Positions 42,079 to 51,752 of a stretch of 64,000 bases of DNA are shown here, one piece after another (position 1 is the first letter of the stretch; each line of letters begins with the position of its first letter). The position numbers and the translations under genes were made by a program. The stretch is from an uncultured Cryomorphaceae bacterium (lineage in GTDB: Bacteria > Bacteroidota > Bacteroidia > Flavobacteriales > Schleiferiaceae): assembly GCA_937120475.1 (NCBI GenBank), contig CAKZJV010000007.1, positions 2,310,068 through 2,374,067 of the forward strand, written 5' to 3'. The notes under the pieces are model-generated. The model searched no databases. It was not told the DNA's origin and was given only the letters and a program-made list of their open reading frames with translations.

Positions 42079-43443
42079 CTACTTGCCAGCCAGCCAGGGT
42101 AGTGGGTCAACTACCTCCAGCTCTTTCCAAAGCTCAAAGTGCAGCACCGTTTTACCTTCCATCTCATTGTAAAAAACCGAACCTATTTCCTGCTGGCTTT
42201 TCACCATATCGCCTTGTTTTACATACACTTCCGAGAGGTTATTATAAACGGTAAAGTAGTTACCGTGGCGAATGAAAACGGCCAGCGCGGCACCGGGAGT
42301 GCGAATTACACGACTTACTTCACCGTCAAAAGTAGCACGGGCCTTACTGCCCTTTTCGGTGGCAATGTCAATACCGTTGTTATTGATAATTACACTTTTG
42401 GCGATGGGGTGGCGCTGCGGCCCGAATTTAGACACCACCAATCCACGCTCCACCGGCCAGGGCAGGCGACTTTTGTTGGCACTGAAACTAGCCGCCAGAC
42501 GGGTAGCCTCGGGGGTAAGGCTGTAGGCGGGAACATTGGCTTCTTCTACCGGCTTGTTGGCGGCTGCCAACTCCTTCTTTTTGTTGGTGATCAACCCTTT
42601 GAGGGCATCGTTGGAGGTGCGGTTGGTAAAGTCTTTTCCGCTGATCAGGCCTACCTGCTTAGCTTCGTCTTCAATCTGCCTGCGTATGGCCTGTTCCCGG
42701 GCCCTGCGTATTTCGGCCGCAATAATGCGCTGTATCTCATTTTCCAGCTTTTTGGCCTCGGCTTGTTTTTGCTTGAGCTCTTCGGTAATCTCCTTTTCTT
42801 TCAATTGCAGGTCAGCCACCGCTTGTTCCTGGGCCAGTTTTTCGGTTTCCAGGGTAGATTTTTCCTTTTCCATTTGGCCTTTCAATGCCGCTTTTCGACT
42901 TTTCTGACGGTTGAGCTCGGCAATTTTTTCATTGAGCTCACTTTGGCGTTTCTTCACTTCTTCCACCTGCCTGCGCCTGAATTCGGAATACTGCTTTAAA
43001 TATTCCAGCCTGCGCAGGGCTTGGCTAAAATCACGGGAAGAAAGCAGGAACATCAGGCGGCTGTATTTATTCTGGCTTTTGTAGGCCTGGCGGATCATTT
43101 TGGCATAATCCTCTTTCAGTTTTTCCACTCTTTTCTGGAGGGTATCCACTTCGGTGTCCAGCTTTTGGATGTCCTTGTCCATAATTTCCAGCTCCCGGTC
43201 GATAGTGCGGATAAGGTCCTGGCGGAGTTTTAATTTCTGCTCAAAGGTTTCCAGTGCACTCAGTGAGGAGTTCTGGCTTTTGCGGGTTTCGGAAAGGATT
43301 TTATTGGCCAGTTCAATTTCATCCTGCAGCCGGACCTTAAGCTGCTGGAGCTTTTCCTTGCGGTTGCCTCCCTGGGCAAAAGCCTCCGATAAACTGGCCA
43401 GGCCCAGTAGTACAATAAAAATGAGCTTAACGCATCTGGGCAT
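42079..43443 (-). CDS. EnvC-like murein hydrolase activator (degenerate LytM/M23)
   Basis: Periplasmic coiled-coil protein that activates cell-separation amidases. The 454 residues have a signal peptide ending SEAFAQ, a long coiled coil (about 25-260, many Glu/Lys/Gln heptads) and a C-terminal LytM domain (about 330-450). The zinc-site residues are mostly lost: the usual HxGxDI is NNNGIDI and the usual YAHL is YNNL, while HFELW is kept. This matches non-catalytic activators such as EnvC rather than an active endopeptidase. It overlaps the DUF4292 gene by 17 nt. Confidence 0.88.
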   Translation of the reverse strand: MPRCVKLIFIVLLGLASLSEAFAQGGNRKEKLQQLKVRLQDEIELANKILSETRKSQNSSLSALETFEQKLKLRQDLIRTIDRELEIMDKDIQKLDTEVDTLQKRVEKLKEDYAKMIRQAYKSQNKYSRLMFLLSSRDFSQALRRLEYLKQYSEFRRRQVEEVKKRQSELNEKIAELNRQKSRKAALKGQMEKEKSTLETEKLAQEQAVADLQLKEKEITEELKQKQAEAKKLENEIQRIIAAEIRRAREQAIRRQIEDEAKQVGLISGKDFTNRTSNDALKGLITNKKKELAAANKPVEEANVPAYSLTPEATRLAASFSANKSRLPWPVERGLVVSKFGPQRHPIAKSVIINNNGIDIATEKGSKARATFDGEVSRVIRTPGAALAVFIRHGNYFTVYNNLSEVYVKQGDMVKSQQEIGSVFYNEMEGKTVLHFELWKELEVVDPLPWLAGK

Positions 43444-44218
43444 AATCTCCGGGAATAGAAAATGGATAATTCAGGTTTTGGTCTTTCTCCACATTGCGTA
43501 TCTCCAAATCCAGCTTAATGGATTGCTTTTCCGTATAACGGATACCAATCTTTTCAGGATATAACAGTTCGCCCTGCGGCTTTACCTCAAGGAAACGCAA
43601 TTCGTAAACCCGGTTACGACCGGGCTCTTCCAGCTTTTGTAGAGCGGGTTTAAAAAAGACCGGGTCCAGGGTAATTTCATGAAATTTGGAACGGGGCGTA
43701 GCCTGTATGTTTTCCGTATTGCCCGGAATGTGATCCGCCAAAAGGTAGTAACCCGGCTGGTAATAGGTTTCAAAATCATCACTAACCACAAAGGCAATAT
43801 TGGCACCTAAGATGGCCTGGATAATATCAAAACCAAACTCCATATTCAAACGCTTTTGCAAGTGCGAAAGCGGGCCGGTAAAATATTCCTTCTGAAGGCG
43901 ATTGATAAAGGCCACACTATCCCCGTAAAGTACGGCCCGGGCCGCTTTGATTCCCAGTATGGGGTCGGCAATATCCACCCATATCAGGCTGTCGCGAATA
44001 AGGCGGATTTGAAAACGGAAGCCCTGGGAGGTGCTGGCATCTTCAAAATGGCCGTTTCCACGAATTTCGAGAGTCCTGAATTTGTTTTGGGCCAGCTCGT
44101 ATTTTTCGCGGAGTTTTTTATCGCTGAGACGGGGAGGTGCCCCTTCGGGAATATTTTTTGTACCAGCGCACGAGGCCAATAACAGCACTATTACAAGATA
44201 ACCGATGCCCCTTTTCAT
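43427..44218 (-). CDS. DUF4292-family lipoprotein
   Basis: A 263-residue lipoprotein with signal MKRGIGYLVIVLLLASC. The body (GNGHFEDASTSQGFRFQIRLIRDSLIWVDIADPILGIKAARAVL and later LDPVFFKPALQKLE) has the layout of DUF4292, a Bacteroidota family with a LolA/LolB-like lipid-binding fold suggested by its beta pattern; that last point is inference. It overlaps the TPR gene as ATGA and the EnvC-like gene by 17 nt, a gene order conserved in the phylum as far as I recall. Confidence 0.85.
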   Translation of the reverse strand: MKRGIGYLVIVLLLASCAGTKNIPEGAPPRLSDKKLREKYELAQNKFRTLEIRGNGHFEDASTSQGFRFQIRLIRDSLIWVDIADPILGIKAARAVLYGDSVAFINRLQKEYFTGPLSHLQKRLNMEFGFDIIQAILGANIAFVVSDDFETYYQPGYYLLADHIPGNTENIQATPRSKFHEITLDPVFFKPALQKLEEPGRNRVYELRFLEVKPQGELLYPEKIGIRYTEKQSIKLDLEIRNVEKDQNLNYPFSIPGDYAQMR

Positions 44219-45981
44219 GGAGTGGCGAGTTTATTGATCTTACCATCAATGGCATCACTGGTATCCCCCAAAGTTTTCGCTTTTTGGTAGGCCTCCAGGG
44301 CTTTTTCCTTTTGTCCGTTTTTCAACAAGATATCCCCGTAGTGCTCCATCACTTCTCCAAACCGGTCGCCACCCAGGCTCAGGGCTTTTTCCATTTTTTC
44401 AAGGGCCTCTTTATACTCACCCCGTTGATAATGTACCCACGCCCAGGTATCTAAAAAGGTAGCGTTGTTGGGGGCCAGTGTATTGCTTTTTTGAGTCATT
44501 TCCAAAGCCTTATCCAGCTTTTCGCCCCGTACCGAAAGGTAGTAGGCGTAGTTATTAAGAGCGGTGGGGTTGTTACCGTTCAGGCTCAGGGCCTTGTCAA
44601 AGTAGCCATCGCTCTTATTGTGGAGCTCCAGCTTGTGATAAACATCGGCCAACTGGGTATAAAACTGTTCCTTGAGACGTGGATTGCCGATTACGTAATT
44701 CAGCCCCTCCTCCAGGTAATAGGTGGCTTCGTCATAATCTTCGGTAAGGTTGAAGCCTACCCCGGCAAAAAAGTAAGGCAGTGGTTGGTTGGGGAATAGC
44801 TCTACTGCTTTGGGCGCATCTTCGGCCAGGCTCTTGAACTGTTCCAACTGGGCTTCCAGCAGTAGTATCTGCTCCCATATTTCAAATTTATTGCCGCCTT
44901 CCAGCGAAACGGCTTTTTGGTAGGCCTCCAGGGCCTCCTTACTGCGGCCGTCACGGTTCAGGAAATCACCGTAAACTGCGTAGGCTTTAGGGTTTTCAGG
45001 ATTGGTACGTATTACATCCTCCAACATGATGAAGGCCTCCTTCCGGAGGGTGGTGTCTTTTTCCGAAACGTTGTAGAGGGATAGGAGCACCGGCACCTTT
45101 TTGTCGATATCGAGGTAGGGGCTGGCCATAGCTTTTTTGAGGTGAAAAACCGACTTTTCAAACTTCCCGGTTTGACGGTAATATTCGGCCAGGTCTAAAT
45201 GCGGACGGGGATCTTCCGGAGCAATTTCCAGCATTTTTTGGTAAATGTCATAGGCTTTATCCTCAAAGCCATTGATCTGGTACATCTGCCCCAAGGTGCC
45301 GTAATAATCCAGCTCACGTGGAAAAGCCTCAATCAGCTTTTCAATTTCCCGGGCGGCACCGTCCAGGTCGCCCATTTCCAGGTAAATCTGTTTTTTCTGG
45401 TCGGTGATCATTTCATTAAGGCCAACCAGTTCTTCCAGTTTGTTGAGTTCACCGATGGCCTTTTTGGGTTCTTCATTATTGAGATGGGCCACGGCCAGTT
45501 CGTAACGGTAATCGGGGTTATCCGGTACCTTGTTAACCAATTGCTGAAAGATAGCCACCTCCTTTTCAGGCATGTCGAACTCTCGGTACACCGAAGCCAG
45601 TAAAATCATGAACCACTTATTGTCAGGCGCCAATTCTACCGCGCGTTCAGCGTAAAAGAGAGCATTTTCCTGTTCACCGCTTTCGGCATAAAGGCGGGCC
45701 AGTTCATAACAAACGGTGGCGTTGGAGGCACTCATACGGTAAAGCTGGTCGTAAATTTCAAGGGCCTCCTTTAAATTGCCGAGGTTCTTTTCTTTTTCGG
45801 CCAGGAAAAACAGCTCATTGAACTTGCGCTGCTGCTTTTGAGAGAGAGTAGGTTCCGTATCGCTTTCCGTGTCATCCTGGGCAAGGGCGGGAGTACCCAG
45901 AACCAACACCAGGAGCAACAGGCTCAAAAGCTTACTCCATCCTGCTGTAATCGCCAATACTAACCGTTGTGAATTTGCCAT
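44215..45981 (-). CDS. Exported tetratricopeptide-repeat protein
   Basis: About 588 residues: a signal peptide (ending LGTPALAQ) and some 12-14 TPR units running to the end, for example AVELAPDNKWFMILLASVYREF, MLEIAPEDPRPHLDLAEYYRQ and ALSLNGNNPTALNNYAYYLSVRG. TPR arrays bind partner proteins; this one probably scaffolds an envelope complex. The start is uncertain: ATG 45981 overlaps the nucleotidyltransferase by 50 nt, and a TTG around residue 19 from there would also keep the signal. The function is unknown beyond protein binding. Confidence 0.85.
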   Translation of the reverse strand: MANSQRLVLAITAGWSKLLSLLLLVLVLGTPALAQDDTESDTEPTLSQKQQRKFNELFFLAEKEKNLGNLKEALEIYDQLYRMSASNATVCYELARLYAESGEQENALFYAERAVELAPDNKWFMILLASVYREFDMPEKEVAIFQQLVNKVPDNPDYRYELAVAHLNNEEPKKAIGELNKLEELVGLNEMITDQKKQIYLEMGDLDGAAREIEKLIEAFPRELDYYGTLGQMYQINGFEDKAYDIYQKMLEIAPEDPRPHLDLAEYYRQTGKFEKSVFHLKKAMASPYLDIDKKVPVLLSLYNVSEKDTTLRKEAFIMLEDVIRTNPENPKAYAVYGDFLNRDGRSKEALEAYQKAVSLEGGNKFEIWEQILLLEAQLEQFKSLAEDAPKAVELFPNQPLPYFFAGVGFNLTEDYDEATYYLEEGLNYVIGNPRLKEQFYTQLADVYHKLELHNKSDGYFDKALSLNGNNPTALNNYAYYLSVRGEKLDKALEMTQKSNTLAPNNATFLDTWAWVHYQRGEYKEALEKMEKALSLGGDRFGEVMEHYGDILLKNGQKEKALEAYQKAKTLGDTSDAIDGKINKLATP

Positions 45982-46936
45982 TAAAATGTGCTTTGTTGCC
46001 AATCATGGAGTTGGTAAGGGTGGCATCTGATATGTGGCTGTCGTTTTGAACGATGGCGTTATCGATGGTGCTGTTCACCACCTCAGTGTTCACTCCTATA
46101 CTTACCCGTGGGCCAATTTTGCTGTTGCGTATTACCGCTCCTGCAGCAATGTAACAAGGTGCAATAATCTCAGAGTTCTCAATGGTGGCTTCGGGGCTCA
46201 CCAGGTCCTCCTCTTTTTCTACAAAACCCAGTATCCGGCCGTTGGTTTCCACGGTAACGTCTTTATTTCCGCAATCCATCCATTCATTAACCGTGCCGGA
46301 GGTAAAGCGGGAACCCTTGTTTTTCATGTTTTCCAGGGCATTGGTCAATTGAAACTCTCCTTTGTCGCGAATATTGTTGTCCAGCAGGTATTGAAGTTCA
46401 TCGCGCAAAAAGTCGCCATCCTTAAAATAGTAGATGCCGATAATCGCTTCATCGGAAACGAATTCCTTGGGCTTTTCCACAAAATCGGTAATGGTGCCGC
46501 TGGCATCTTTTTTCACTACCCCGAAAGCGCTGGGGTCTTCCACCTTTTTGGTCCAGATTACACCATCGGCATCGCTGTCCAATGTAAAATCGGCCCGGAA
46601 AAGCGTATCGGCAAAAGCCACTACCAGCTTACCGGATAGCGAAGGTTTGGCACACATGATGGCGTGGGCCGTGCCAAGGGGTTCGTCCTGGTAGTAAATG
46701 CTTCCTTTAGCGCCCAGGCCTTCGGCCACCTTTTTAAGATTCTCTTCGGTTTCCTTTCCAAAATCCCCGATAATGAAGGCGATTTCTTCCACTTTATCAT
46801 CACAAACCTTGACGATATCTTCCACCAGCCTTTGTACAATGGGCTTACCAGCAATGGGAATAAGGGGTTTGGGAACGGTTAAGGTGTGGGGCCTGAGGCG
46901 GCTGCCGCGCCCAGCCATGGGAACAATAATTTTCAT
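45932..46936 (-). CDS. Sugar-1-phosphate nucleotidyltransferase with left-handed beta-helix tail
   Basis: Makes an NDP-sugar from an NTP and a sugar 1-phosphate. The 334 residues have the N-terminal Rossmann-like domain with the signature MAGRGSRLRPHTLTVPKPLIPIAGKP (quoted motif core GRGSRLRP...KPLIPI), DEPLGTAHAI, FADTLF and VEKP, and a C-terminal set of hexapeptide-type repeats (SEIIAPCYIAAGAVIRNSKI, about 240-330). Substrate sugar and nucleotide are not determined; glucose-1-phosphate thymidylyl/uridylyl or mannose-1-phosphate guanylyl activity is possible. It is 75 nt after dut in the envelope operon. Confidence 0.85.
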   Translation of the reverse strand: MKIIVPMAGRGSRLRPHTLTVPKPLIPIAGKPIVQRLVEDIVKVCDDKVEEIAFIIGDFGKETEENLKKVAEGLGAKGSIYYQDEPLGTAHAIMCAKPSLSGKLVVAFADTLFRADFTLDSDADGVIWTKKVEDPSAFGVVKKDASGTITDFVEKPKEFVSDEAIIGIYYFKDGDFLRDELQYLLDNNIRDKGEFQLTNALENMKNKGSRFTSGTVNEWMDCGNKDVTVETNGRILGFVEKEEDLVSPEATIENSEIIAPCYIAAGAVIRNSKIGPRVSIGVNTEVVNSTIDNAIVQNDSHISDATLTNSMIGNKAHFNGKFTTVSIGDYSRME

Positions 46937-47011
46937 GGATTTATCTTGAGAAGTTTTTGGTTATGCTACGCCTGACAAAAATAAGCGGACTGCTTGAAAA
47001 ACAAAGGATTC

Positions 47012-47458
47012 TTACCGATTACCTGTGCTTCCGAAACCACCTTCCCCGCGTTTACTGTCTTCCAGGTCATGAACAGGCATCCAACTTACGTTTTCGTGGC
47101 GCGCCACTACCAGTTGGGCAATGCGGTCACCGGGAGCAACTTCCACCGCTTCATTAGATAGGTTTACCAGTATTACTCCTATTTCTCCGCGGTAATCGGC
47201 ATCAATGGTGCCGGGGCTGTTTAAAACGCTCAAGCCCTGCTTCAGGGCTAAACCGCTGCGCGGCCTTACCTGGGCTTCAAAGCCAGCTGGTAATTCCATA
47301 AAAATACCGGTGGGTATGAGTTTGCGCTCTAACGAACCCAGCTTAACGGGTTCTTCCAGTTTGGCGTAAAGGTCCATACCGGCCGAAAGATCGGTTTTGT
47401 AGGAGGGTAGTGGGTGTGGCGATTGGTTCACCACTTTAACTTTAAGGTGATTGATCAT
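47012..47458 (-). CDS. dut: Deoxyuridine 5'-triphosphate nucleotidohydrolase
   Basis: Trimeric dUTPase that hydrolyses dUTP to dUMP, keeping uracil out of DNA. The 148 residues hold the five motifs: [35 protein letters not shown] and [10 protein letters not shown]. The ATG overlaps the flippase stop as ATGA. A housekeeping enzyme inside an envelope operon; such mixing is common in Bacteroidota. Confidence 0.95.
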   Translation of the reverse strand: MINHLKVKVVNQSPHPLPSYKTDLSAGMDLYAKLEEPVKLGSLERKLIPTGIFMELPAGFEAQVRPRSGLALKQGLSVLNSPGTIDADYRGEIGVILVNLSNEAVEVAPGDRIAQLVVARHENVSWMPVHDLEDSKRGEGGFGSTGNR

Positions 47459-48918
47459 TTTTTAAAGGCTTTTAAAAGTGTTTTTCCGTTAGCAAACCAT
47501 GCAAAAGTAAGGTAGGCCAAAAAGCATAGGGTGGAAGGTAGCAACTGCGAATCAAAAACGTAGAAACTGAGCCCGGCCAATAGTAGAGCTACCCCCAGGT
47601 TTAGAGCAATGGATTGAACAGGGTAATCGGTACGGTCGTGTTTTTGGTTGAGGTAATAGGAGTACAGCGTCATGGAGCCGTAACTGATGAGCGTGGACCA
47701 GGCCGCTCCCAAATAACCGTAGCGCGGCACCAGTAAAAAGTTACTCACGATGGTGAAGAAAAGCCCCATGAAGGTAATGTAAACACCCATACGGGTAAGG
47801 CTTTTGATTTTGTACCAGATATTGAGGTTAAAATTAATGCCCAACAATAAGTTAGCAAATAGTAATATGGGAACTATGGTTAGTCCTTCCCAGTATTTTT
47901 CATCAATAAAGCGGGTTTGTTTAATTATTTCCAGAAAGCATACCAGCCCCACAAAAATAAAGGCCTGAATAGCTACAAAATAGCGCAATACTTTACTCAT
48001 TTTTTCCTTAAAATTGCCTTCCCCTGAAAAGAAAAAAGGCTCGGCCGCAAAACGGAACGCCTGGATAAAGAGCATCATGAAGGTGGCAATTTTGATGTTG
48101 GCACCAAAAATTCCCAGGGCCTCGAAATTTTCACCCTCCGGCAACAGGTATTTCAAAAACTGACGGTTAGCCATTTCATTGGCAATACCCGCCAGGCCAC
48201 CGATTACCAGGGGTGTAGAGTAAGGTATCAGCTCCCGGAAAAGAGTGCTGTTCAACGACCAGTTGATGCGCAGGAATTCCGGCAGAAACATGAGCATGAG
48301 CAAACCGTTACCAATCAGGTTGGCAATGAAAATATAGGCTACCCCCCAATCCGGTTTATAAACCGTATTAATAAAGGCAGGAGCTATATTATTCTCCAGC
48401 ATATAGGGGAATAGCCAGAAAAACAGCACGTTGAGTATAACGATAGAGCCGGTGGTGGAAATACGGATCACCACAAATTTTATCGGCCGGTTTTCAGCGC
48501 GTAGCTTGGCAAAGGGTACAGCCGCCATCGCCTCTGAAGCCACAATCAGAGCTCCCCAAAGTACAAACTCAGGGTTTAGCGAATACTGTAAGAAATCGGC
48601 CAGGGGGGTTAAAAACAGGTAAACCAGCACCACAAAGGGAATGCTTAAAATACTGGTAAAACCGGTGGTGGCACTAAAAACTTCGCGGTGGGTAAAGCGC
48701 TTGTCGCTGTAAAACCGGAAAAAGGCCGTTTCCATTCCAAAAGTGAGGATCACCATCAGGAAGGCGATCATGGAATAGATATCCGTATTCTGCCCGTACT
48801 CCTCTTTAGGAAGGGCAGAGGTGTGCAGGGGTGTAAGTACAAAGTTGAGCAACCGCCCCAGGATACTGCTCAGCCCGTAAATGGCGGTTTGTGACGCTAA
48901 TTTTTTGAGCGATGACAA
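47455..48918 (-). CDS. Polysaccharide flippase (Wzx/MATE-like)
   Basis: A 487-residue integral membrane protein with about 12-14 helices, of the MOP superfamily (Polysacc_synt). The N-terminus [22 protein letters not shown], with Gly-Arg after the first helix, and [23 protein letters not shown] are typical. It should flip lipid-linked oligosaccharides across the inner membrane; the lipid II flippase role (MurJ/Amj-like) is less likely. The start is TTG at 48918 (MSSLKK), the only near option. It leads the eight-gene operon down to gatA; a weak -7 element TACCTTTA is on the minus strand at 48950-48943. Confidence 0.87.
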   Translation of the reverse strand: MSSLKKLASQTAIYGLSSILGRLLNFVLTPLHTSALPKEEYGQNTDIYSMIAFLMVILTFGMETAFFRFYSDKRFTHREVFSATTGFTSILSIPFVVLVYLFLTPLADFLQYSLNPEFVLWGALIVASEAMAAVPFAKLRAENRPIKFVVIRISTTGSIVILNVLFFWLFPYMLENNIAPAFINTVYKPDWGVAYIFIANLIGNGLLMLMFLPEFLRINWSLNSTLFRELIPYSTPLVIGGLAGIANEMANRQFLKYLLPEGENFEALGIFGANIKIATFMMLFIQAFRFAAEPFFFSGEGNFKEKMSKVLRYFVAIQAFIFVGLVCFLEIIKQTRFIDEKYWEGLTIVPILLFANLLLGINFNLNIWYKIKSLTRMGVYITFMGLFFTIVSNFLLVPRYGYLGAAWSTLISYGSMTLYSYYLNQKHDRTDYPVQSIALNLGVALLLAGLSFYVFDSQLLPSTLCFLAYLTFAWFANGKTLLKAFKK

Positions 48919-49024
48919 AGGCTCTGAAATTTGGGATAAAGGTAGGAACGTCTTTTACAACTGTTCTATTGAGTGGGAATAGTTCTCAACGTAGTAATTA
49001 AACTTTTCAACCCCGGCCAAATGT

Positions 49025-49032
49025 TATCTTTG
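49025..49032 (+). promoter_or_regulatory. -7 element of the M28 peptidase-gpsA unit
   Basis: TATCTTTG matches TAnnTTTG in full; the predicted start near 49038 leaves about 20 nt to the ATG at 49059. No clear -33 TTG at the expected distance. Confidence 0.5.
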
Positions 49033-49058
49033 GCCCTCGCAGTAATACAAAAAAGAAA

Positions 49059-50750
49059 ATGTTAAGAATTACCTCCTTATTTACTTTGCTACTGGTTTCG
49101 GTTTGGTGCCACGCCCAGGAGGGCTGTATAGAACTTGCGGAAGGCTCCGCCAACCGTGTAGCGGAACATATACTATACCTGGCCTCAGATGACCTGGAAG
49201 GACGGGAGCCCGGTACCGATGGAGCAATACTGGCCAGCCGCTATATTTTTGAACGCTTTGAAGAATACGGACTGGAGCCCGTGATGGACGGGGTGTACTA
49301 TCAACCCTTTGAAATTACCACCCGCATCCGTTTTCCGGAAGTGCCCGAAAACCGTTTGGTGTACCGTAAAAAGTCCTACACCATTCCGGCAGATTACTTT
49401 CCCCTGGCCTATTCGGTGGGCAGTGGCCGGGTAAAGGGTGAAACCATAGATCTCGGTTACGGCATTAGTGCCTCAGAAAAAGAGTGGGATGACTATGCAG
49501 AACAGGACCCGAAAGAGTTGAAAGGGAAAATTTTTGTGATGGATATTTCCTCCCCGGACGGCATACATCCCCACTCGGAATACCTGAAGTACCACGATTT
49601 GGGTGTACGGGTGGACCAGGCGGCTGAGTACGGTGCAGCCGGGGTGATCTTCGTCAACCTGGGAGAAGGTGCCAATGATCCCAACGCGGAATACCGCAAA
49701 TTGAAAAGCCGCCATATACCGGTAGTGTTTGTGCAAAACCGCGACCTGGCCAAAAAACTCAAAAAGGGCAAAGAGGTGGAGATTAGCGTGCTTTTGGAAG
49801 AAGAAAAGATAACGGCCCGCAACGTAATGGGCTACGTTAACAACGATGCCAGCCATACCATCATTATCGGGGCGCATTACGATCACCTGGGCTACGGAGG
49901 CTCCTCTTCCCTATACCGGGGCGGTGAGCCCGAAATCCACAACGGGGCCGATGATAATGCCAGTGGTACGGCCGGTTTGCTGGAGCTGGCTTATAACCTG
50001 AGCCAGCGGAAATCGGAATTTACCGACCATAATTACCTTTTTATCGCCTTTAGCGGGGAAGAAATGGGCTTGCTGGGGTCATCGTACTACGTAAAAAACC
50101 AGGCGATACCCCGCGAAAATGTGGCCTGTATGCTTAACATGGATATGATAGGCCGCCTGGAGGAAAACCGCCTGGCCGTAAGCGGTGTGGGCACCTCACC
50201 CATTTGGGAGGATGTCTTGCTCAACGGTAAGTGTGGCAACGTGCAACTGAAAACTTCCGAAAGTGGTATCGGGCCATCGGACCATACCAGCTTTTATTAC
50301 CAGGAAATACCGGTACTGCATTTTTTTACCGGTACCCATTCCGATTATCACAAGCCTACGGACGACTTCGAAAAGATCAATATTGACGGAGAGGTGCAGG
50401 TGCTCTCCCTGATCATTAACGTAATTAACCGCCTGGGCGAAAGCGGTCCGCCCGACTTTACCCCTACCAAGGAAGAGACCATGGCCGCTCCGCGCTTTAC
50501 GGTTACCCTGGGGGTAATGCCCGATTATATGTTTGAGGGCAGCGGCATGCGCATTGACGGGGTTACCGAAGGTAAACCTGCCTCCAAAGCCGGAATGCAG
50601 GCCGGTGATGTGGTTATTCGCATGGGCGAGTTTAAAGTAGAGGATATGATGAGCTACATGCGCGCGCTGGGCAGTTTTAAAAAGGGCGATAAAACCGAAG
50701 TTACCTTTAAGCGGGGCGAAGAGGAAAGAACCGCAACGGTGCAATTTTAA
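49059..50750 (+). CDS. Exported M28-family zinc peptidase with PA and PDZ domains
   Basis: Di-zinc aminopeptidase acting in the periplasm or outside. The 563 residues have a signal peptide ending CHAQ, a protease-associated domain (about 120-250, with KIFVMDISSPDG and YGAAGVIFVNLG), the M28 core with ligands in GAHYDHLG (about 272), NGADDNASGTAG, SGEEMGLLG, NMDMIGRL and GTHSDYHKPTDD, and a C-terminal PDZ domain (about 470-560, ITRVTEGKPASKAGMQAGDVV-like VTEGKPASKAGMQAGD). Substrate unknown. gpsA follows by 16 nt. Confidence 0.9.
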   Translation: MLRITSLFTLLLVSVWCHAQEGCIELAEGSANRVAEHILYLASDDLEGREPGTDGAILASRYIFERFEEYGLEPVMDGVYYQPFEITTRIRFPEVPENRLVYRKKSYTIPADYFPLAYSVGSGRVKGETIDLGYGISASEKEWDDYAEQDPKELKGKIFVMDISSPDGIHPHSEYLKYHDLGVRVDQAAEYGAAGVIFVNLGEGANDPNAEYRKLKSRHIPVVFVQNRDLAKKLKKGKEVEISVLLEEEKITARNVMGYVNNDASHTIIIGAHYDHLGYGGSSSLYRGGEPEIHNGADDNASGTAGLLELAYNLSQRKSEFTDHNYLFIAFSGEEMGLLGSSYYVKNQAIPRENVACMLNMDMIGRLEENRLAVSGVGTSPIWEDVLLNGKCGNVQLKTSESGIGPSDHTSFYYQEIPVLHFFTGTHSDYHKPTDDFEKINIDGEVQVLSLIINVINRLGESGPPDFTPTKEETMAAPRFTVTLGVMPDYMFEGSGMRIDGVTEGKPASKAGMQAGDVVIRMGEFKVEDMMSYMRALGSFKKGDKTEVTFKRGEEERTATVQF

Positions 50751-50766
50751 TCCAAAACCAAAAGCT

Positions 50767-51750
50767 ATGAATATAGCCGTAGTAGGCGGAGGAAGCTGGG
50801 CTACAGCCATTGTAAAAATACTGACCGAAAACAATGATTACGTAGGTTGGTGGATGCGCAATGAAGAAAGTGTGGAACACGTAAAGCGCTATCACAACAA
50901 CCCCAATTACCTGAGCTCGGTGGAATTGATGACGGAAAAAATCGATATCTCCACCGACCTGGACCACATCGTGGAGCAGGCCGATTACCTGATATTTGCC
51001 GTGCCCTCCGCTTTTTTAAAAAACGCTTTGAAGTCTTTATCCAAACCCCTGGCAGACAAAAAAATATTCAGTGCCATTAAGGGTATAGTGCCCGATGAAA
51101 ACCTGATTGTGGGTGAGTTTTTCAACCAGTTGTACCAGGTGCCCCTGCAAAATATAGGGGTCATAACCGGGCCCTGCCATGCCGAGGAGGTGGCCCTGGA
51201 ACGCCTTTCGTACATTACTGTAGCCAGCGACAATGAGGTTATTGCCCGTGAGTTGGCCACCCGCATGCAGTGTGACTTCATTAAAACCACCATTTCCGAT
51301 GATATATACGGAACCGAGTATGCGGCTGTATTGAAGAATATTTACGCCCTGGCGGCCGGTATTTGCCACGGCCTGGGTTATGGTGACAACTTTCAGGCGG
51401 TGCTGGTGAGCAATGCCATTCGTGAAATGAAACGCTTTATAAAAGCCGTTCATCCCATAAAGAGAGACATCAACGATTCGGCCTATTTAGGCGACCTGCT
51501 GGTAACGGCCTACTCACAGTTTAGCCGCAACCGTATGTTCGGTAATATGATCGGTAAAGGCTACACTATACGCTCCGCTATGCTCGAAATGAATATGGTG
51601 GCGGAGGGCTACTATGCGGCCCGCCTTATTCGGGAGGTGCGCAAGGCCTATGACATAAAAATGCCCATAGCCCATGCGGTGTACAAGGTGCTTTACGATA
51701 ATCGCCCGCCTAAAAAGGTAATGAAAAAGCTGGCCGAAAAGCTGGACTGA
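50767..51750 (+). CDS. gpsA: NAD(P)H-dependent glycerol-3-phosphate dehydrogenase
   Basis: Makes sn-glycerol-3-phosphate from dihydroxyacetone phosphate for phospholipid synthesis. The 327 residues have the nucleotide fold VVGGGSWATAIVKIL, YLIFAVPSAFL, GPCHAEEVALE and the substrate/catalytic region AVLKNIYALAAGICHGLGYGDN, with the catalytic Lys in LKN. GPCHAEE replaces the commoner GPSFA-E. Probably co-transcribed with the M28 peptidase; its stop faces the next gene with 2 nt between. Confidence 0.93.
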   Translation: MNIAVVGGGSWATAIVKILTENNDYVGWWMRNEESVEHVKRYHNNPNYLSSVELMTEKIDISTDLDHIVEQADYLIFAVPSAFLKNALKSLSKPLADKKIFSAIKGIVPDENLIVGEFFNQLYQVPLQNIGVITGPCHAEEVALERLSYITVASDNEVIARELATRMQCDFIKTTISDDIYGTEYAAVLKNIYALAAGICHGLGYGDNFQAVLVSNAIREMKRFIKAVHPIKRDINDSAYLGDLLVTAYSQFSRNRMFGNMIGKGYTIRSAMLEMNMVAEGYYAARLIREVRKAYDIKMPIAHAVYKVLYDNRPPKKVMKKLAEKLD

Positions 51751-51752
51751 TA

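Noticed and set aside
42139-42999. Plus-strand frame of 286 codons opposite the EnvC-like gene
   Set aside because: Phe/Leu-rich product is the complement of Lys/Glu-rich coiled-coil codons; not a membrane protein.
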